Shown here: in pieces, positions 58,626 to 64,000 of the stretch
How the letters are laid out: every line of letters begins with the position of its first letter
Numbering within the stretch: the stretch's first letter is position 1
Assembly (NCBI RefSeq): GCF_014653175.1
Contig: NZ_BNAG01000001.1
Location: 1,054,001-1,118,000 of the forward strand
Direction of reading: 5' to 3'
DNA from: Roseivirga thermotolerans
GTDB lineage: Bacteria > Bacteroidota > Bacteroidia > Cytophagales > Cyclobacteriaceae
Length of the DNA stretch: 64,000 nt
Translations under genes and position numbers: made by a program
Notes under the pieces: generated by a model
Told to the model about the DNA's origin: nothing
The model's input: the letters and a program-made list of their open reading frames with translations, nothing else
Database searches by the model: none

Positions 58626-58702
58626 GTCATTCCCGCGCAGGCGGGAATCTCCTATTTATGTAGCCTAAGCCCGATAGGGATTCCCCTTTTCAGGGGAATG
58701 AC
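58626..58702. repeat. GTCATT...AATGAC structured repeat R8
   Basis: ATTCCCGC / GCGGGAAT and ATTCCCC / GGGGAAT hairpins framed by GTCATTCCC and GGGAATGAC. It fills the gap between argC and argD. Confidence 0.8.
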
Positions 58703-58734
58703 GTGTTATAGTTATTGTTGTGAAGGCCGGGGCT

Positions 58735-59688
58735 CTAAAAAGCACTTGCCTTCAATTTCAATCCGGTGGCTTCTTCCAACCCGAACATCAGATTCATATT
58801 TTGTACGGCCTGGCCAGAAGCTCCCTTTAACAAGTTGTCAATGGCAGACTGAACCATCAGATAACCATTGTGCATCTGTAAATGGATAAAGCATTTATTG
58901 GTATTCACCACTTGCTTTACATCTAAAGGACTATCGGTCACCCAAGTAAAAGGGTGCCCCTCATAATATTCCTTATACACTCTAATGGCTTCCTCCAAAG
59001 GCCATTCGCAGTACTGATAAGCTGAGATCAGAATACCTCGGGTGAAGTTTCCACGATAAGGAACAAAGTTGATGTTGTTTTCAAACCAAGGTTGATATTG
59101 CATCAATGACTTTCTGATTTCCGCCAAATGCTGATGCTGAAATTCCTTATAGGTAGAAATGTTGTTGTTTCTCCAGCTGAAGTGAGTCGAATCAGATGGC
59201 ATCACTCCCGCACCGGTAGAGCCGGTGGTTCCTGAAACATGCACTTCCTTCAACATGCCATTATGAGCCAGTGGAAGCAAAGCCAATTCAATGGCTGTGG
59301 CAAAACAACCAGGGTTGGCTACAAAATTGGCCGACTTGGTGGCCTCTCTGTTCAACTCTGGTAAGCCATACACTTTAGTGTCATCCAATCTATAGTCATG
59401 AGCAAGGTCTATGATCTTTACGGAATCATCCACCTGATTCGCCTCCATGAACTTCTTGGAGTCGCCATGACCCATGCAGAGGAACAAAACGTCTACTTCG
59501 CTGTGCCATTCTGGTACGAATTCCATTTCGGTTTCACCCAACAGATCATTGTGTGAAGAATAAAGCTTTTTACCCGCCTGACTGCGGCTTTGAACAAAGC
59601 TGATTTCAGCTTCCGGGTGGTTGAGTAGAAGACGGATCAATTCTCCGCCAGTGTATCCAGCACCTCCTATAATTCCTACCTTAATCAT
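58735..59688 (-). CDS. argC: N-acetyl-gamma-glutamyl-phosphate reductase
   Basis: A 317-residue NADPH enzyme of arginine synthesis. GxGxxG motif VGIIGGAGYTGGELIRLL, the catalytic cysteine in FVANPGCFATAIELALLPL, HVSGTTGSTGAGVMPSD and the late LMVQSAIDNLLKGASGQAVQNMN. The start overlaps the argG stop by 4 bp, so the two are co-translated. Confidence 0.96.
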   Translation of the reverse strand: MIKVGIIGGAGYTGGELIRLLLNHPEAEISFVQSRSQAGKKLYSSHNDLLGETEMEFVPEWHSEVDVLFLCMGHGDSKKFMEANQVDDSVKIIDLAHDYRLDDTKVYGLPELNREATKSANFVANPGCFATAIELALLPLAHNGMLKEVHVSGTTGSTGAGVMPSDSTHFSWRNNNISTYKEFQHQHLAEIRKSLMQYQPWFENNINFVPYRGNFTRGILISAYQYCEWPLEEAIRVYKEYYEGHPFTWVTDSPLDVKQVVNTNKCFIHLQMHNGYLMVQSAIDNLLKGASGQAVQNMNLMFGLEEATGLKLKASAF

Positions 59689-60884
59689 ATCTCTTCTTCG
59701 TTCACCTGATGGTAAATGGCATTCTGGTTACCGAATATCTTGGCAAAGCCTCTTACATCGTCACCAGTCCATGATTTGTTCATTTCTCCATAGTGGCCGA
59801 ATTTGGCAGACATTAGGTCGTGAACTGATTCAATACCATTGATCTGATATCTGTAAGGGAATAATGTCAGGAATACATCGCCTGTAACGTTGCGCTGAGT
59901 GCTTTTCAGCATGGCCTCAAGGTCGCGCATCACAGGGTCAAGGAATTGGCCTTCGTGCAGCCAGTTGCCGTAGAATGCAGAAACCTGATCTTTCCAGTAA
60001 ATCTGCCATTTGCTAAGCACGTGTTTCTCCAATGCCTGGTGAGACTTGATCAACAGCACACTGGCTGCGGCTTCAAAACCCACACGACCCTTGATACCTA
60101 TAATGGTATCTCCCACGTGAATGTCTCTTCCTATTCCAAAAGGACCGGCAATTTTTTCCAGGGCTAAAATGGCTTGGGCCGGCTTGTCATATACTTTATC
60201 ATTAATAGCCATGATTTCGCCCTTTTCGAAAGTCAGTTTTAATTCCTCTGCCGCTGTCTTTGTTACTTGAGTAGGGAAAGCAGATTCCGGCAGGTTGCCA
60301 TTAGACTTCAATGTTTCCTTTCCTCCAACTGAAGTACCCCAAAGGCCTTTGTTGATGGAATAAACAGACTTGGTGAAGTCGAAGTCTACGCCTTTAGATT
60401 GTAGGTATTCAATCTCGGCTTCTCTTGAAAGACGAAGGTCACGAATAGGAGTGATGATTTCCGCTTCAGGCATAAATGTCTGAAAGATCATATCGAAACG
60501 AACCTGATCGTTACCGGCACCTGTGCTACCATGGGCAATGGCCTTGGCACCAACTTCCTTGGCATACTGGGCAATGGCTACTGCCTGTGAAACGCGCTCA
60601 GCACTTACCGAAAGAGGATAAGAACCATTTTTTAGAATATTGCCGAAGATGAGAAAGCGTACTACTTTCTGATAGTAGTTGTCTGTCTCATCTATGGTTT
60701 TGTGCGATTTTACGCCTAAGCTATTCGCTCTATCTTCAATTCTTTTGATTTCAGCCTCATCGAATCCACCGGTGTTTACAACCACAGAGTGCACTTCCAT
60801 CCCTCTATCTTCGGCCAGGTATTTTGCACAAAATGATGTGTCTAAACCACCACTGAATGCCAGTACCACTTTGTTATTTTCCAT
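59685..60884 (-). CDS. argG: Argininosuccinate synthase
   Basis: A 399-residue ATP-dependent ligase joining citrulline and aspartate. N-type PP-loop VVLAFSGGLDTSFCAKYLAED, the SGVKSHKT-type region (LGVKSHKTID), YPLSVSAERVSQAVAIAQYAKEVGAKAIAHGSTGAGNDQVRFD, and the VGGKETLKSNGNLP block. It overlaps the upstream GNAT gene by 11 bp and argC by 4 bp, so these three genes are translationally linked. Confidence 0.95.
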   Translation of the reverse strand: MENNKVVLAFSGGLDTSFCAKYLAEDRGMEVHSVVVNTGGFDEAEIKRIEDRANSLGVKSHKTIDETDNYYQKVVRFLIFGNILKNGSYPLSVSAERVSQAVAIAQYAKEVGAKAIAHGSTGAGNDQVRFDMIFQTFMPEAEIITPIRDLRLSREAEIEYLQSKGVDFDFTKSVYSINKGLWGTSVGGKETLKSNGNLPESAFPTQVTKTAAEELKLTFEKGEIMAINDKVYDKPAQAILALEKIAGPFGIGRDIHVGDTIIGIKGRVGFEAAASVLLIKSHQALEKHVLSKWQIYWKDQVSAFYGNWLHEGQFLDPVMRDLEAMLKSTQRNVTGDVFLTLFPYRYQINGIESVHDLMSAKFGHYGEMNKSWTGDDVRGFAKIFGNQNAIYHQVNEEEI

Positions 60885-61557
60885 TTTCTTTTTTCTTTTT
60901 CCGTTCGTCTATCTTCAGCAATACACTCTTTTTAAATTTAATCCAGCGCTCAAAGAGCTTAAGGTCTTTGTCTAGCTCTCTCTCGGTCCAGACGGTCCTT
61001 TTGGGTTTAATATTTTTCTCCCAGGCCGGATTATAAAGCATGGCTGTACAAATGCAGTTCTTTCTGTTTTTTGCGGTGAGAATGTCAAAGTTCACACAGG
61101 TCTTACAGCCTGCCCAGAAGTCTTCATCTTGTGTAAGCTCTTCGTAGATCACGGGCTTATATCCTAATTCGGAGTTGATTTTAAGCACGGCTGCCCCAGT
61201 AGTTAGACCAAATATCTTTGCTTCCGGGTATTTTTTGCGGGAGAGCTTAAATACCTCCTGTTTGATCCGCTTTGCCAGCCCGTGGCCACGAAACTCAGGA
61301 TTGACAATTAGGCCCGAGTTGGCCACAAACTGGCCATGGCTCCATACCTCTATGTAGCAGAAACCTGCCCATGTACCATCTTGGGCATAGGCAATGACGG
61401 CTTTGCCTTCATCCATTTTTTTGGAGATATATTCCGGAGTGCGCCTGGCTATTCCCGTGCCTCTTTTGGCAGCCGATGAAGCAATTTCATCGACTATAGT
61501 TTGTGCATAGTGCACATCGTTGGAGGTGGCCGGTCTTACAGTAAATTTTAATTCCAT
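60874..61557 (-). CDS. GNAT acyltransferase heading the arginine cluster (probable N-acylglutamate synthase)
   Basis: A 227-residue protein with a GNAT domain: FTVRPATSNDVHYAQTIVDEIA, AGFCYIEVW, the acetyl-CoA loop NPEFRGHGLAKRIKQEVF and SELGYKPVIYEEL. A cysteine-bearing C-terminal extension follows (AGCKTCVNFDILTAKNRKNC) and then a basic tail. In this position it most likely makes N-acetylglutamate or N-succinylglutamate, the first step, replacing classical ArgA/ArgJ, which are absent from the window. The start is ATG 61557, supported by the -7 element TAGTTTTG at 61573-61580. It overlaps argG by 11 bp. Confidence 0.82.
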   Translation of the reverse strand: MELKFTVRPATSNDVHYAQTIVDEIASSAAKRGTGIARRTPEYISKKMDEGKAVIAYAQDGTWAGFCYIEVWSHGQFVANSGLIVNPEFRGHGLAKRIKQEVFKLSRKKYPEAKIFGLTTGAAVLKINSELGYKPVIYEELTQDEDFWAGCKTCVNFDILTAKNRKNCICTAMLYNPAWEKNIKPKRTVWTERELDKDLKLFERWIKFKKSVLLKIDERKKKKENGK

Positions 61558-61572
61558 TTGCGGGTTGGGTAT

Positions 61573-61580
61573 CAAAACTA
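61573..61580 (-). promoter_or_regulatory. -7 element (TAGTTTTG) for the arginine cluster
   Basis: Perfect TAnnTTTG on the minus strand, 15 bp before the first ATG of the cluster. Confidence 0.5.
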
Positions 61581-61629
61581 AGCCTGTAAACAGACTTGGG
61601 TTGAAATTCAAAATGATTAAACTAAGAAA

Positions 61630-61913
61630 TATAGGTTAAAGAGTCACCACGTAGGCGACAAAAGGAAGCAGTGGCGACTAGCGCCTATCTTGCCTGATAG
61701 TGCAAACAGCCCTCTCTCCTCTTGAAACAGGAGACATACCGGGTGGGGTTACTATGTTAGCTGCGTTTTGCATTGAGGGGACAAAGGAAATAAAAAGTTT
61801 GAAATGCACAAATAAGAATTTTTCATAAGGGGTAATGATCGTTGCTTACAATCAATATTTTATTTCTGATTTATCTGTTTCTTTAGCTACATTCATTACA
61901 AACAATAAACATT
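61630..61913. other. Intergenic region with decayed structured repeat
   Basis: AGTCACCAC / GTGGCGACT (61642-61679, one wobble) and TCTCCT / AGGAGA (61715-61734) form hairpins like the repeats between the arg genes but less conserved. The rest is A/T-rich leader of the first fibre-like gene, with no clear promoter motif. Confidence 0.45.
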
Positions 61914-62852
61914 ATGAAAAAAACTCTTTATTCCATTCTAATTCTTCTTGCTACAACTTCCTTATTTGCTCAATGGACAACCAGTGGATCGGATATATAT
62001 TATAGTTCTGGTAATGTTGGGGTTGGTACAAGCTCTCCTTCCGAAAAACTTCATATAGTAGGGAGTATAAGGCTTGAGAATGGATTTGATATCATTTCAA
62101 ATGACAACTTCGCCATCAATGATGGCGTCTATGATCGCTTTATTTATAACTCCGGTAACTATTATAGAGCAAAATCCATCCACGCTTTTTATAAGGAGAA
62201 TACCGAATTGATGCGACTGACGGAGAATGGTCATCTAGGTATTGGTACCACTACTCCTTCAGATAAACTACATGTATCAGGTGGCGGTATAATTTTACAC
62301 AACCTGGGGCGAGACCAAGACAACTCCAACATTATCAAAATTTCAGAAGGGACAAGCGATCAATTCTTCTTACAGGGAATGTTTGCCGGAATAGGCTCAA
62401 CAGGCAACTCCATAAGGTTTAAATCAGCTTGGCAAGACGATCTACTATTTATGAGAGGTGACGGCAAGATTGGAATCGGCACCTCCTCCCCGTCTGAAAA
62501 ACTCGAAGTCAACGGTACCATCCGCTCCAAAAAGGTTAAAGTTGAGGCATCGCCTTGGCCTGACTACGTTTTCTCCTCAGATTACAAACTCAGACCCTTA
62601 AACGAGCTGGAACAATTTGTCCAGCAAAACCAGCACCTACCCGAAGTGCCCTCTGCCAAAGAAATAGAAGCCAATGGTCAAGACTTGGGAGATATTCAAG
62701 TGGTGCTTTTAAAAAAGATTGAGGAGTTGACGTTGTATGTGATTGATCAAGACAAGAGAGATAAAGAGCAGCAAATTCTTATTGAAAGGCTGCTATCTGA
62801 GAACACCTCTCTTAAAAAAGAAATTGAAATCATTAAAAACCAAAAACAATAA
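61914..62852 (+). CDS. Secreted fibre-like protein, tandem copy 1
   Basis: A 312-residue protein with a signal peptide (MKKTLYSILILLATTSLFAQ), then WTTSGSDIYYSSGNVGVGTSS. Three GxGT-S/TP repeats (VGVGTSSPSEKLHIVG, LGIGTTTPSDKLHVSG, IGIGTSSPSEKLEVNG) precede the C-terminal module (ASPWPDYVFSSDYKLRPLNE, LEQFVQQNQHLPEVPSAKEI, VVLLKKIEELTLYVIDQD) and a coiled coil. Copies 2 and 3 follow directly. The same short leader (AAACAATAAACATT) lies before each start codon. Probably surface-exposed; function unknown. Confidence 0.82.
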   Translation: MKKTLYSILILLATTSLFAQWTTSGSDIYYSSGNVGVGTSSPSEKLHIVGSIRLENGFDIISNDNFAINDGVYDRFIYNSGNYYRAKSIHAFYKENTELMRLTENGHLGIGTTTPSDKLHVSGGGIILHNLGRDQDNSNIIKISEGTSDQFFLQGMFAGIGSTGNSIRFKSAWQDDLLFMRGDGKIGIGTSSPSEKLEVNGTIRSKKVKVEASPWPDYVFSSDYKLRPLNELEQFVQQNQHLPEVPSAKEIEANGQDLGDIQVVLLKKIEELTLYVIDQDKRDKEQQILIERLLSENTSLKKEIEIIKNQKQ

Positions 62853-62857
62853 ACATT

Positions 62858-63748
62858 ATGAAAAAGCTCATTTACTCTGTTCTTATTCTTTTATCTTCTA
62901 CTTGGATGTTTGCTCAAGGCACAAGAATCGACTTAAGTCCCCTGTACTATAATTCGGGCAGTGTCAACGTAGGTGGATTCAGTAATCAAGGCCTGATTGT
63001 TAGACATCTTTATGGAAAAGAGCCTAATACAATAAATCAAGATGACCTGTATCTAAATTATGCCAATGGAAAAGCAATCTATGTTGGGTACGGTGGAACG
63101 AATTCTAATTTATATGTGAGTGGAACGATTTACTCAAATACCAACTATGGACTAATTCTATCTCCGGTAAGCGGTGATGCAGTTATTAAAAGAGGCAATT
63201 CTGGCAACCTCATGATCAGTTCTGGTGGTACGGGAACAGATGTAAGGTTCAATTATAATTATGGGGGAGGTAGTGGTGGAATCCGTATCTACGATGGGGG
63301 TATTAGCAATCATGCTCAATTAAAGGTTAACTCAAGTGGCAATCTATCCATCATTCCCACTGGAGACAAAGTACTTTTTGAAAGCGATATTGAGACCAAG
63401 AAAGTCAAAGTAACCCAAACTCCAGGTAACTGGCCAGACTATGTCTTTTCCTCTGCATACAACCTCAGGCCATTAATCGAGCTAGAGCATTTTATCCAGC
63501 AAAATCAACACCTACCCGAAGTACCTTCTGCCCAAGAGATTGAAACCAACGGTCAGGACTTGGGAGATATTCAAGTGGTGCTTTTGAAGAAGATTGAGGA
63601 GTTGACATTGTATGTGATTGAGCTGGAAGACGGTAGACAGAAGCTGGAAGCCGATAATTCACAACTCAAGGTTGAAAATTCAGAGATGAAAGCCCTGTTT
63701 CTGGATTTGAAGAAAGAGATTGAATCCATTAAAAACCACAAACAATAA
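62858..63748 (+). CDS. Secreted fibre-like protein, tandem copy 2
   Basis: A 296-residue protein with a signal peptide (MKKLIYSVLILLSSTWMFAQ), then GTRIDLSPLYYNSGSVNVGG. The central region is different from copy 1 and lacks clear GIGT repeats (LYLNYANGKAIYVGYGG, YGLILSPVSGDAVIKRG, NYGGGSGGIRIYDGG). The C-terminal module (VTQTPGNWPDYVFSSAYNLR, LEHFIQQNQHLPEVPSAQEI) is again nearly the same, with DNA almost identical to copy 1 over the DLGDIQVVLLKKIEELTLYV region. It begins 5 bp after copy 1 ends. Probably one transcript. Confidence 0.82.
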   Translation: MKKLIYSVLILLSSTWMFAQGTRIDLSPLYYNSGSVNVGGFSNQGLIVRHLYGKEPNTINQDDLYLNYANGKAIYVGYGGTNSNLYVSGTIYSNTNYGLILSPVSGDAVIKRGNSGNLMISSGGTGTDVRFNYNYGGGSGGIRIYDGGISNHAQLKVNSSGNLSIIPTGDKVLFESDIETKKVKVTQTPGNWPDYVFSSAYNLRPLIELEHFIQQNQHLPEVPSAQEIETNGQDLGDIQVVLLKKIEELTLYVIELEDGRQKLEADNSQLKVENSEMKALFLDLKKEIESIKNHKQ

Positions 63749-63753
63749 ACATT

Positions 63754-64000
63754 ATGAAAAAGCTTATCTATTCACTTCTTATACTTTTCTCATCAAATCT
63801 AGCATTTGCTCAATGGACAACCAGTGGTTCCAACATCTACTACAATTCTGGTAACGTAGGTATAGGAGTAATATCACCCGTTGATAAGCTTGATATTAAT
63901 GGGAATATTTCGACCAATGGAATTCTAAAGATATCTAAAAGTGGTGCAGGAGGTGCTCAATTGAGACTTTACAATACTTATGGTTCCTCGGAAGATTGGA
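63754..64000 (+). CDS. Secreted fibre-like protein, tandem copy 3 (partial)
   Basis: The frame from ATG 63754 stays open to the end of the window. It starts MKKLIYSLLILFSSNLAFAQ, then WTTSGSNIYYNSGNVGIGV, like copy 1. The 3' part lies outside the window. It begins 5 bp after copy 2 ends and repeats the AACAATAAACATT leader. Confidence 0.85.
   Translation, partial: MKKLIYSLLILFSSNLAFAQWTTSGSNIYYNSGNVGIGVISPVDKLDINGNISTNGILKISKSGAGGAQLRLYNTYGSSEDW

Noticed and set aside
49329-58702. Possible CRISPR array from repeated GTCATT units
   Set aside because: The units are irregularly spaced between genes, differ in sequence and form hairpins. There are no uniform spacers and no cas genes.

Overview
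The window looks like chromosomal DNA of a Bacteroidota bacterium, most likely of the Cytophagales. The signs are a SusC/SusD outer-membrane pair, BatD, DUF5916, LiaF-like and GIN-domain proteins, a Bacteroidota-type N-acetyl/N-succinylornithine carbamoyltransferase pathway, and TAnnTTTG-type -7 promoter elements ahead of several genes. Base composition is moderate and coding density is high. No rRNA operon, CRISPR array, prophage or intact transposase gene is visible. One tRNA gene, tRNA-Leu(GAG), is present.

Layout. 0-2.4 kb: the 3' end of a DUF5916 gene, a small membrane-protein gene bounded by a 28-bp direct repeat, and a CDF/ZIP pair of metal transporters. 2.5-13.5 kb: housekeeping genes (apbE, ruvB, queG, batD-aroC, a dicarboxylate symporter, an Nfu scaffold, a DUF72 protein, acs). 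13.6-18.1 kb: two tandem lipoprotein paralogues divergent from a PadR regulator that is translationally coupled to a MacB/FtsX-type permease. 18.1-22.2 kb: two amidohydrolase lipoproteins, a LiaF-like protein and tRNA-Leu. 22.2-31.1 kb: a TANGO2/DinB pair, a YHS protein, a PAS-GAF-AAA+ sigma-54 activator, and a divergent promoter region with palindromes like the one at the activator's start codon, a sigma-54-like promoter and a three-gene operon (ATP-grasp enzyme, LysE exporter, Crp/Fnr regulator). 31.6-38.5 kb: SusD/SusC, an acyltransferase and a lipoprotein. 38.8-49.3 kb: cystathionine beta-synthase-like enzyme, alpha/beta hydrolase, pyrB-pyrR, an EVE protein with two related secreted proteins, a PolX-like protein and a GT9 glycosyltransferase. 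49.4-61.6 kb: small membrane proteins, a degenerate M23 protein and the arginine cluster. 61.9-64 kb: a tandem array of fibre-like secreted proteins running off the window.

The arginine cluster reads on the minus strand as GNAT acyltransferase, argG, argC, argD, argF', (fibre-like gene), argB, argE, argH. It covers every step from glutamate and carbamoyl phosphate to arginine. Its gaps hold structured GTCATT...AATGAC repeats, and one of these supplies the last codons and stop of argE.

The best candidate for an undescribed system is 24.0-29.6 kb. One 18-bp palindrome (core GATATWTC) lies at the start codon of the sigma-54 activator. Three more copies lie between a secreted-protein gene and the ATP-grasp/LysE/Crp operon, about 78 bp upstream of a near-consensus sigma-54 promoter. 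This suggests a signal-controlled module that makes and exports a small amino-acid-like molecule. Other notable items are a 207-bp cloverleaf-like inverted-repeat element, a 126-bp terminal-inverted-repeat element, and a PolX homologue whose polymerase aspartates appear to be lost while its PHP domain is kept.
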